Shown: one piece after another, positions 23,019 to 28,779 of the stretch
How the letters are laid out: each line of letters starts with the position of its first letter
Numbering within the stretch: the first letter of the stretch is position 1
Virus record (IMG/VR): IMGVR_UViG_3300048834_001299
Coordinates: 1 to 28,779 of that record
Length of the DNA: 28,779 bases
Reading direction: 5' to 3' (one strand)
DNA from: a virus
Notes under the pieces: model-generated
What the model saw: only the letters and a program-made list of their open reading frames with translations
Told to the model about the DNA's origin: nothing
Database searches by the model: none
Translations under genes and position numbers: made by a program

Positions 23019-23576
23019 ATGAGTTATCACTTACACACCAAGCGCGGATACAGCTTCCCGGCAGTGTCTAGCGCGATGCAGAAGGCGATCCGGCGCGGTG
23101 ACGCAAAGTTGGCCGGTTATTGGGCACTAGAACTTTGGGCGAGCGGATTCGGCCAGTATGTCTGGCGGAGACTGCTCACCGTGAGCGCGGAAGACTGCTG
23201 GGGGATTCTCACGGCGGAGGTGAAAGCGCTGCACGACAGCTACACCGAGATCAATCGCAACAGTCCGGCGAAGGCACCGAAAGGCCGCATCTTCATTTCC
23301 AAGGCGGTGATCCTGCTCAGCCTCGCCAAGAAGAGCCGCGATCCCGACCACCTGCAAAACTTCGTCTATGACCAACAGGCTGGACTCGAACCGGAAACCC
23401 TGACCGACGAACTCGAACAGGCGGGCGAATACATCCCGATCCCCGACTACGCCTACGACCGCCATACGCCGCAGGGCCGCAAGATGGGGAAAACCAAAGC
23501 TGAGTTCTTCCGCGCCGAGCAGGACGCCCTGAATCCCTTCATCCCCGGACTGTTCGACGACCTGATCGATTCCTGA
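23019..23576 (+). CDS. RarA/MgsA C-terminal-domain-like protein
   Basis: A 185-residue protein with the pattern of the C-terminal tetramerisation region of RarA/MgsA/WRNIP1: SAMQKAIRRGDAKLAGYWAL, RRLLTVSAEDCWG (compare the SEDIG motif), a helix AKAPKGRIFISKAVILLSLA, and a terminal DRHTPQGRKMGKTKAEFF. No AAA+ ATPase domain is attached. Phages carry such free-standing versions; a role in replication or repair complexes is inferred. An ACTGAC 13 bases before the ATG is a weak match to the start motif. Confidence 0.65.
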   Translation: MSYHLHTKRGYSFPAVSSAMQKAIRRGDAKLAGYWALELWASGFGQYVWRRLLTVSAEDCWGILTAEVKALHDSYTEINRNSPAKAPKGRIFISKAVILLSLAKKSRDPDHLQNFVYDQQAGLEPETLTDELEQAGEYIPIPDYAYDRHTPQGRKMGKTKAEFFRAEQDALNPFIPGLFDDLIDS

Positions 23577-23600
23577 TAAACCACCAACCCCGAGATCCCC

Positions 23601-23879
23601 ATGGGCATACACCTGATGCAACCCCGCTTCGCGCTGGGGAAGATTTACGCCACACCCGGAGCGCTTGCGCTGGACGTGGACCTGACGAAATACCTCCGTC
23701 GTCACCACTGCGGCGATTGGGGCGATGAACTCTGCGCCGAAGACAAGGAGGCGAATGAGCACTCGCTGAAAGACGGCACCCGCCTGCTGAGCCGCTTCTC
23801 CACGCCGGGCGGATCGATCTACATCATCACTGAATGGGATCGGAGCGTGACGACCCTGTTGCTGCCGTCAGAATACTGA
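23601..23879 (+). CDS. Small accessory protein of mobile elements (92 aa)
   Basis: A 92-residue protein (FALGKIYATPGALAL..., HHCGDWGDELCAEDKEANEH, WDRSVTTLLLPSEY). I recall this family as a widespread small protein of plasmids and prophages, often loosely labelled as a restriction subunit; its function is not known to me. It lies 24 bases after the RarA-like gene in the same direction. Repeat copy B begins 7 bases after its stop. Confidence 0.7.
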   Translation: MGIHLMQPRFALGKIYATPGALALDVDLTKYLRRHHCGDWGDELCAEDKEANEHSLKDGTRLLSRFSTPGGSIYIITEWDRSVTTLLLPSEY

Positions 23880-23885
23880 TGCCAC

Positions 23886-24011
23886 TCCGTTCAATCCGCA
23901 TGCCAACGGTGCTTTTCCGCGCCTAACGGCAGACTAACACACGCGGAATGTGGATGTGAGGGCCGACCATATTGCCATCCCTTGTGCGGGGGCAGCGTGT
24001 CCCTACGGCTG
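23886..24011. repeat. 126-bp direct repeat, copy B
   Basis: Gapless, roughly three-quarters identical copy of 1381-1506, with identical ends as described there. It lies in the 23880-24242 gap between two plus-strand genes. The end (GGGGGCAGCGTGTCCCTACG) resembles REP-like interspersed repeats I associate with Verrucomicrobiota genomes; this is recollection. Confidence 0.7.
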
Positions 24012-24071
24012 ATTACGCGGCACTCCAGAGGGTGCTGGTTTTGCGGTCATTCCATGGCCTGTTGATGGCCT

Positions 24072-24092
24072 GTTCAATCCGCATGCCAACGG
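24072..24092. repeat. Third partial repeat copy (21 bp)
   Basis: GTTCAATCCGCATGCCAACGG with perfect identity to 1384-1404 and 23889-23909. It lies in the same gap as copy B, about 60 bases after it, and is preceded by a doubled GGCCTGTT. Nothing else is visible in the rest of the gap up to the amidoligase start. Confidence 0.8.
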
Positions 24093-24242
24093 CATCCAAC
24101 GCCATCAAATGGTGTGAAAATTTGGTGCGAACTGGCGTGCGGATGGCGCGCGACAAACGACGCGGATGGCTGGCAGGAAGGAGGATGTCGGAACGCGGAC
24201 AACCTGCGCCAACCGGCACCAGATCCCCATCCAGATCCACAG

Positions 24243-25187
24243 ATGAAACCGCAAGATCCCAAAGCCGAATCCATCACCTTCGGAGTTGAACTCGAAACTA
24301 CCATCCCTGCCGCGTCCGATGTCGGAGTAGGCGCATATCACTTCGGCACTTCCGTCGTCGAGGGCATTGAGACCGCAACCAACCAGCGCCTTAGCGCACC
24401 CACCTTTCACGGCAACTACTGGAAGGCCGAGCGCGACGGTTCCATTCTCGTCCATCCAGGAAGCAAGGCCTGCGAGTTTGTCTCGCCCATCCTCAAAGGC
24501 AGCGAGGGCGTCGAGCACCTGCTTCAATTCGTCGAGTGGGCCAACGCCATCGGGGCGAACGTGAACGGCTCGTGCGGCTGCCACATCACCGTGGGCGTGG
24601 AGTCCATCATCGGTTCCAACGAGCCGCAGGCATTGAGCGAATTTGCCCGCAAGCTCGCGCACATCGCCCGGTGGCACGCCATGAGCCTCTACGGCCAGAC
24701 GGGCACCGGACGCCACCTGAACCGCTACAGCCACATGCTCGGCGACGAGGTGGGCAACTTGGTCAAGCGGATGGAGACGACCACCAATCTCACCGTGAAA
24801 GCCGACACCGCCACCCGCTGCGGACGGGGAATGGTGAACTTCAAAAAACTCTTTTCCCACGGTGTGATCGAATTCCGGGTGTTTGCCGGAACGCTCAACA
24901 GCCAGAAGTTGCTCCACCACCTCGCCACGGTGTTGGGGCTCTGCCGCCGCGCCGCCGAAATCGAATGCCTCGGCAGTTTTTCGAAAAACAAGGCGCAGGC
25001 GAAACGCACGGCCACCGCCACCAGCGCCCTGCGCTTTCTCTGGGATTACCTCGGATGGACCGGCAGCAAGCGCGAAGTCGCACTGGGTTTGTTCGGCCCC
25101 CTTCACTCCGAGTTCAAGACCTATCGGAAAGTCGCCGAACGGATGTGCCGCCGCTTCGATGAACGCTTCCCCTCCGCCAATCTCTAA
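24243..25187 (+). CDS. Amidoligase family protein
   Basis: A 314-residue enzyme of the Amidoligase_2 type (COOH-NH2 ligase with a glutamine-synthetase-like fold). Signature pieces in order: FGVELET near residue 13, KAERDGSILVHPGSKACEFV (an acid-containing strand near residue 60), NGSCGCHITVG near 115, RGMVNFKKLF and HGVIEFRVFAGTLNSQK near 200-220. These families join amino groups to carboxylates using ATP. The next gene encodes a glutamine amidotransferase, which would supply ammonia, so the two likely form one system. Substrate unknown: peptide, cell wall or modified base. Confidence 0.85.
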   Translation: MKPQDPKAESITFGVELETTIPAASDVGVGAYHFGTSVVEGIETATNQRLSAPTFHGNYWKAERDGSILVHPGSKACEFVSPILKGSEGVEHLLQFVEWANAIGANVNGSCGCHITVGVESIIGSNEPQALSEFARKLAHIARWHAMSLYGQTGTGRHLNRYSHMLGDEVGNLVKRMETTTNLTVKADTATRCGRGMVNFKKLFSHGVIEFRVFAGTLNSQKLLHHLATVLGLCRRAAEIECLGSFSKNKAQAKRTATATSALRFLWDYLGWTGSKREVALGLFGPLHSEFKTYRKVAERMCRRFDERFPSANL

Positions 25188-25213
25188 AAGTCCCCTAACC
25201 GAAATCCAAAGCC

Positions 25214-25840
25214 ATGTGTGTGATCCTTGTATGCCCTGAGAACGTGCGCCCTGACAGCGCCACCATCGCCGCCTGCCATGAGGCGAATCCCCACGGTGCC
25301 GGTGTGGCATGGCGGGAAGATGGAGTGGTGAGATGGTTCAAGGGAATCGAACCAGGAGGAATCGAACCGCTGATCGCCGGACTATCGGGTGAGATCGTGA
25401 TTCATTTCCGCTGGGCGAGCGTGGGGGAGGTGACGCCGAAGCTGTGCCATCCATTCCCGGTTTCCGCCAAAGCCAACACCCGCCTTTCCGGCCAGGCTCG
25501 CGCCGTCCTGTTTCACAACGGCACTTGGGGGCAGTGGCGGGAAACCCTGCGGCGAATGCCACGGAACCGCATTCCCGACGGCCTGCTTTCCGACAGCCGC
25601 GTTGTCGCGTCCATGGTCGATCTCTGCGGCCCGGACGTCCTGGACCGGCTTCCCGGCCGCTGGGTGTTCTTCGACCGCGACTTCACCGAACTCTACGGCG
25701 ACTGGAGCGACTGGCGCGGCATGAGGGCGAGCAATCTCAACTTCGCCCATTTGTTGAAAGCTCCCGCCCCTTCCCACTCCAAGCGCCGCCCCAAGCCCTT
25801 TCTCGATCTCCCGGACACCTGCGGCAACCCGGACACCTGA
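25214..25840 (+). CDS. Class II glutamine amidotransferase
   Basis: A 208-residue Ntn-type glutaminase. Met-Cys start (MCVILV) exposes Cys2 as nucleophile after Met removal. Conserved pieces: NPHGAGVAWRED, IHFRWASVG (glutamine-binding Arg), PFPVSAK and LFHNGTWG (oxyanion-hole Asn-Gly). It has no synthetase domain, so the partner enzyme is probably the amidoligase 27 bases upstream. Published comparative work describes amidoligases with GAT-II partners in phages and mobile islands. Confidence 0.85.
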   Translation: MCVILVCPENVRPDSATIAACHEANPHGAGVAWREDGVVRWFKGIEPGGIEPLIAGLSGEIVIHFRWASVGEVTPKLCHPFPVSAKANTRLSGQARAVLFHNGTWGQWRETLRRMPRNRIPDGLLSDSRVVASMVDLCGPDVLDRLPGRWVFFDRDFTELYGDWSDWRGMRASNLNFAHLLKAPAPSHSKRRPKPFLDLPDTCGNPDT

Positions 25841-25891
25841 GTCCACCGCACGTGCCCACTCCAACGAAACCATGAACCAAAAACAGACACC

Positions 25892-26311
25892 ATGAAGACC
25901 ATGACCAAACCCGTCGTGCAGATCGGTGACCCCGTGAACCGCACATTCGAACCCGCCTTTGAGATCGACGCCCATGCCTTGTTGTGGGCGAGCGCCAAGG
26001 GCCGGGACTTCATCCCCGCCATCGCAACGATTGGCCGCAAGAGCTATCAGAACGGCCCCTTGCGCCAGGAACCGCTGCCGGACGCCCGCAAGTATCCGGT
26101 GCTGCGCGAGCGGATCGGCTATTGGGAAACCGCGCTGGAACTCGACGACCCCGAGATCCTCTTGGAAGCCGCCGTGACTTCGGCGCTCAACAGCTTCCAC
26201 GACCTGATGGGCAACAACCCACTGGCGGCCGATCCGCATAAGTTCGTCGCCACCATCACCCAGGCCGCCCGCGAATGGGCGGAAGAATGCTTCAACACCG
26301 ACCAGCCATGA
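25892..26311 (+). CDS. Hypothetical protein (139 aa)
   Basis: A 139-residue helical protein beginning MKTMTKPVVQIGDPVNRTFE. I recognise no family. It follows the amidotransferase gene in the same direction and overlaps the next gene by 4 bases (ATGA), so it is part of the same transcription unit. Confidence 0.65.
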   Translation: MKTMTKPVVQIGDPVNRTFEPAFEIDAHALLWASAKGRDFIPAIATIGRKSYQNGPLRQEPLPDARKYPVLRERIGYWETALELDDPEILLEAAVTSALNSFHDLMGNNPLAADPHKFVATITQAAREWAEECFNTDQP

Positions 26312-26613
26312 AAGCCGTCATTCACTTTCACAACAGCACCGGATGGGGCGGGGTTTTCCCTGTCAAAACCCGTGAGTCAGTTGTTGAGCAGGCGGCCGTC
26401 ACTCGCCATGAACCCAAAGTGATAGAAATGGAACCCCTCCTCACCGAGCAACAAGCCTGCGCATATCTGAAGACCTGCAAACGCAACCTCTACTGCTGGA
26501 GGATGGCCGGACTCATTCCCTACATCAAAATCGGGCGGTGCGTGAGATTTCGCCGTCCTGATGTCGATGAAGCCCTGCAACGCATGACCAACCGAAAGAA
26601 AGCAAAACCATGA
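26308..26613 (+). CDS. HTH (excisionase/MerR-like) DNA-binding protein
   Basis: The last 61 residues form a HTH_17/excisionase-type winged helix: EPLLTEQQACAYLKTCKRNL, YCWRMAGLIPYIKIGR and RFRRPDVDEALQRM. It could be an excisionase or a regulator of the plus-strand operon. The ATG at 26308 overlaps the upstream stop; the ATG at 26428 gives a conventional 61-residue protein, and the 40 residues before it show no recognisable motif. Confidence 0.65.
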   Translation: MKAVIHFHNSTGWGGVFPVKTRESVVEQAAVTRHEPKVIEMEPLLTEQQACAYLKTCKRNLYCWRMAGLIPYIKIGRCVRFRRPDVDEALQRMTNRKKAKP

Positions 26614-27110
26614 AACGCACCTACAAACTGATCGCCAGTCGCGGCAATGACATCGTCTTCGATGATCGTCTCCAAGCGGACAGCCCCCGCGATGCACGCC
26701 GGGAAATGAAGAAGCTGCTCGGTCTCGAAAGCCTGAGTGGTATCGTGTATTCCATCACCGAAATCCCCGTCGATCTGATCCGCGAGATCGTGGACGCCAG
26801 GATTGCCGAGTTGGCCGGCGGAGCGCCGATTCAAACACCCGTGCCCGCTGACGTTGAGGCTCTGGTGATGGAACGCCTGAAACCGATCCTCCGCCGACTG
26901 GCCGCGCTGGAACAAACGCCCGAGCAGCCGGAACCTCCCGCCCGATTCGATCCGCTCGCCATCCTGACGGACACACCGCCCGAGCCGGACTGGAATCTGG
27001 TGAAACGCCACTTCCGCCGCTACGGGGATCCGGCCAAGACCGCCGCCAAATACAGCCTTGGCCTCCGCGAGTTGAACACCCGTGCCAGAAAGGAGGGATG
27101 GGCGTCATGA
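26610..27110 (+). CDS. Hypothetical protein with helical C-terminus
   Basis: A 166-residue protein. The first 65 residues form an alpha/beta unit (KRTYKLIASRGNDIVFDDRL); a Pro-rich linker follows (TPEQPEPPARFDPL); the end (WNLVKRHFRRYGDPAKTAAK and onward) looks like a small HTH-type DNA-binding motif. I know no function. It overlaps both neighbours by ATGA. Confidence 0.6.
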   Translation: MKRTYKLIASRGNDIVFDDRLQADSPRDARREMKKLLGLESLSGIVYSITEIPVDLIREIVDARIAELAGGAPIQTPVPADVEALVMERLKPILRRLAALEQTPEQPEPPARFDPLAILTDTPPEPDWNLVKRHFRRYGDPAKTAAKYSLGLRELNTRARKEGWAS

Positions 27111-27277
27111 TCGAGGTCAAACGCTACCGGAAACCCGATGGCTACGCGACCCGCTATTGGGGAATCTACGTGGACGGCGATTTGTTAGCCGTGGTGCTCT
27201 ATCGGAAAGGAGCGATGGCCATTGCCGACCTGATCCTCACCACCCGCGCCGGAAAGGCGGCCAGTGATGCCGCGTAA
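27107..27277 (+). CDS. Small hypothetical protein (56 aa)
   Basis: A 56-residue protein (MIEVKRYRKPDGYATRYWGI...). The ATG overlaps the previous stop as ATGA (27107-27110) and the stop overlaps the next start, so it is tightly coupled. The composition is that of a compact beta-hairpin plus helix; phage genomes often carry such small proteins. Family not recognised. Confidence 0.6.
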   Translation: MIEVKRYRKPDGYATRYWGIYVDGDLLAVVLYRKGAMAIADLILTTRAGKAASDAA

Positions 27278-27638
27278 GCCACCGGTTGCGCCCACCTGCT
27301 TTGTCCCGTCCTGTCCTGCGGATTTCGTGGGGCAGGCGGGCAAGGTGGCGGACGTCCTGATGCGGAAGGCCGGGCGTCTTCGGGCGAACCCGGATCAACC
27401 GCTCAAGTTGCTCGTGTCCGGCGCTCCCGGCATCGGCAAGACGAGTCTGGTGAACCTGATTGCTCGCACACTCGTTGCCCATCCCGCCGCCATCGAGGAC
27501 GTGAACGGCAAGGAAGTGGGACTCGAACTCGCCCGCGAATGGACACGCTCACTCGCCTACCTGCCGATGATACCGCCACTGCGAGAAGAGAAAAGAGCAC
27601 GGCAATTAGTTTGGTTTTCATTTTTCTGGCGAACGTAA
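27267..27638 (+). CDS. Truncated AAA+ ATPase, cut at the element junction
   Basis: The N-terminal part of an AAA+ ATPase with Walker A GAPGIGKTS (residues 52-60). The sequence runs normally to LAREWTRSLAYLPM (about residue 101, base 27569) and is then replaced by an unrelated 22-residue tail up to a stop at 27638. Walker B, sensor and lid regions are missing, so it is probably inactive. In phages this ATPase type may be a replication or chaperone loader. A GTG at 27264 is an alternative start. Confidence 0.7.
   Translation: MPRKPPVAPTCFVPSCPADFVGQAGKVADVLMRKAGRLRANPDQPLKLLVSGAPGIGKTSLVNLIARTLVAHPAAIEDVNGKEVGLELAREWTRSLAYLPMIPPLREEKRARQLVWFSFFWRT
27570..27621 (-). pseudogene. Signal-peptide remnant of a cassette gene
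   Basis: On the minus strand MKTKLIAVLFSLLAVAVSSAG is a complete signal peptide starting at 27621. After about 17 codons the reading frame runs into the inverted phage ATPase sequence, so the mature protein is lost. Its upstream context (GTTCGCCAGAAAA then ATG) is that of a cassette gene. The breakpoint lies near 27565-27580, with a short GATGAT overlap. Confidence 0.6.
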
Positions 27639-27754
27639 AAGAGCACGCAACCCAATCAGCGGGTCGGGCGTCGATCACGGGGTTGAGGTTGGAATCACGG
27701 AAGAACATGCAAACAGGGCGGCTGATAGGGGTTTCTGTGTCTCGTCTTGTCGGC
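27628..27754 (-). other. attC-like site 1 of the right cassette array
   Basis: On the minus strand GCCGAC (27749-27754) begins the element, and GTTCGCC (27628-27634) ends it. The inner arms AACCCCTATCAGC and GCTGATTGGGTT are inversely complementary with an unpaired base, which is a hallmark of attC sites. It separates the gene ending at 27766 from the broken cassette gene at 27621. Confidence 0.55.
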
Positions 27755-27765
27755 AACTTGATAGG

Positions 27766-28167
27766 CTATTCGATCAAGCCTCCAGCCTTCCACTTGTTCT
27801 TATCCAGCTCCGACGCGCGACAAGTGAAGATCGGAATCGACTTCTTCTTGCATTCATCGATCAAATTCTTGAGCTGCGTCTTCTCCTTGTCAGAGTAGGA
27901 AGATGGGTGGGTATAAACGATCCAGATTCCATTCTTCTTTAACTTGTCGGGAAGACCTTGAAAATATTCCATGATCTTGTTGGCGTCCATCGCTGAAGCA
28001 CCCTCTTTCGGGGCAGGTGCCGATACGGTGAATCCTCCGCTTTGGTTGCTTATCTTGGCAACGCGATCTGGCAGCATGTGGAGTGATAGACCCTTGTTCC
28101 TTTCGAGTTGGGCGAACGCCACGAGTGTCGTGGCGAGGATGACGCAAACTGAGATTACATGTTTCAT
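27766..28167 (-). CDS. Exported hypothetical protein in a cassette
   Basis: A 133-residue protein with a signal peptide (MKHVISVCVILATTLVAFA). The mature half has an alternating strand/helix pattern (NGIWIVYTHPSSYSDKEKTQ, SIPIFTCRASELDK), perhaps a small Rossmann- or thioredoxin-like domain. Family not recognised. It is preceded by the core CGTTCGGCAGAAATA shared with 1971-1985 and lies between two attC-like sites, so it fits a gene cassette. Lower GC than the phage genes. Confidence 0.6.
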   Translation of the reverse strand: MKHVISVCVILATTLVAFAQLERNKGLSLHMLPDRVAKISNQSGGFTVSAPAPKEGASAMDANKIMEYFQGLPDKLKKNGIWIVYTHPSSYSDKEKTQLKNLIDECKKKSIPIFTCRASELDKNKWKAGGLIE

Positions 28168-28184
28168 AGGTTTTTAGTATTTCT

Positions 28185-28273
28185 GCCGAACGAATAGGCC
28201 ATCCACGGCGGGAATGGAAGCCCGAATTCAAAGAAGGACGAAGCCCGCCGTTGGAGGGAGTGTCTTGTTCGCC
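28185..28273 (-). other. attC-like site 2 of the right cassette array
   Basis: Cores GCCGAAC (28185-28191) and GTTCGCC (28267-28273) are mutual reverse complements in 6 of 7 bases. Inner arms CCACGGCGGG (28203-28212) and CCCGCCGTTGG (28244-28254) are complementary with one extra unpaired base. Length 89 bp. The layout is that of an integron attC site, with variant core sequence (GTTCGGC and not the textbook GTTRRRY). Confidence 0.6.
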
Positions 28274-28278
28274 GTTTT

Positions 28279-28764
28279 TCATCTTCCCCAGGGTTCGTCT
28301 ATCGGTGGTTCCTGTCCGCTCTCCAAATAAGACCTCTGTAGGGCCTTGTCCGATGGCCACTCAACATCCGGGGCGGCCACGAGAATCCGGAATGACCGGG
28401 GGAATCCTCCTCGAACTTCGTCATCCCACAAGAATTCGCGCACGGCGCTTCGTGTCTCTGGATCCTCACGAACAAGCGCTTCGGAAAACTGATCATCGCC
28501 AAGACTCGTCAATACCTCCTTCATATTCTCTGACATGCCCTCTGCATCCTCTCCTCCGTTGACGTAGGGCAGCATCAATTGATCTTTGGCCGCGGCAAAG
28601 GTCTTGCTCAAAGCCTCCCTATCGCCAGCCTTGGCTGCCTCCCTATACTTCCCGGAATCACGCCATGGCTGGCGAGTCGGGTCAGGAATCGGCGACTCAG
28701 GCGCGGTCCCACATCCAACCACCATTAGAAACGCGGCAATTGCGAGAAACTTCACTGACTGCAT
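28279..28764 (-). CDS. Lipoprotein of unknown function, cassette gene
   Basis: A 161-residue protein with signal peptide and lipobox (MQSVKFLAIAAFLMVVGCG, cysteine at residue 18). The mature part is helical and acidic (REAAKAGDREALSKTFAAAK), as in TPR-like or helical repeat proteins. It begins a few bases after GTTCGCC at the very end of the window (28773-28779), so it is read as the next cassette of the array. Same direction as its neighbour. Confidence 0.65.
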   Translation of the reverse strand: MQSVKFLAIAAFLMVVGCGTAPESPIPDPTRQPWRDSGKYREAAKAGDREALSKTFAAAKDQLMLPYVNGGEDAEGMSENMKEVLTSLGDDQFSEALVREDPETRSAVREFLWDDEVRGGFPRSFRILVAAPDVEWPSDKALQRSYLESGQEPPIDEPWGR

Positions 28765-28779
28765 TTGGTTTGGGCGAAC

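Noticed and set aside
24105-25310. Long 401-codon open frame antisense to the amidoligase
   Set aside because: GC-rich shadow frame; low-complexity composition and no domain, while the plus strand carries clear motifs.
1-28779. CRISPR arrays, tRNA or rRNA genes
   Set aside because: No regularly spaced repeats with spacers and no tRNA-like cloverleaf or rRNA sequence was seen.

Overview
The window is mostly a temperate siphophage-type prophage, and its right edge runs into an integron-like gene-cassette array. The DNA is GC-rich. The protein families (GpA-type terminase, gpB-type portal, S49 protease with nested scaffold, the tyrosine recombinase and the small membrane proteins) read to me like prophages of Verrucomicrobiota (Luteolibacter/Haloferula-like hosts). 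That host call is inference from remembered family resemblance, not a database result.

Layout. (1) 1-1377 (+): tyrosine integrase, followed by a 126-bp sequence repeated at 23886-24011. (2) 1584-1775 (-): small phage membrane protein. (3) 1971-2961 (+): two genes without phage resemblance and opposite to the late operon, beginning at an attC-like core (GTTCGGC) and separated by an attC-like spacer; probably acquired cassettes. (4) 3087-20880 (-): late operon, transcribed right to left in lambda-like order: small terminase, large terminase, lipoprotein, endolysin, gpW-like connector, portal, protease/scaffold, capsid, head-tail joining proteins, tail terminator, tail tube, frameshifted tail chaperone, tape measure, tip and fibre proteins, exported fibronectin protein, holin-like protein. 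A lone PD-(D/E)XK nuclease and a SAM methyltransferase sit inside it as probable morons. (5) 21551-27569 (+): accessory/early operon: ParB-domain protein, glycosyltransferase-like protein of the kind linked to phage DNA base modification, RarA/MgsA C-terminal-like protein, amidoligase, class II glutamine amidotransferase, an HTH protein, several unknowns and an AAA+ ATPase that is cut off. (6) 27570-28779 (-): cassettes with short exported or lipoprotein genes, separated by two folded attC-like sites.

The most unusual signal is a start-linked motif, GTTGAC(A/G)CC, lying mostly 14-18 bases before the start codon of about 17 phage genes on both strands. It is read in all three frames of the upstream genes, so it is a nucleotide signal and not protein coding. 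It fixes the integrase start at 43, the holin-like start at 3275, and an internal start at 15192 for a scaffold nested in the protease gene. It is absent from the apparent morons and cassettes. The tail chaperone carries an in-phase A AAA AAG slippery heptamer that would make a 224-residue fusion by -1 frameshifting.

The phage could package and assemble with the late operon. The plus-strand operon looks like a modification system (DNA base or peptide), and its right end is lost at the junction with the cassette array, so the prophage is probably not intact.
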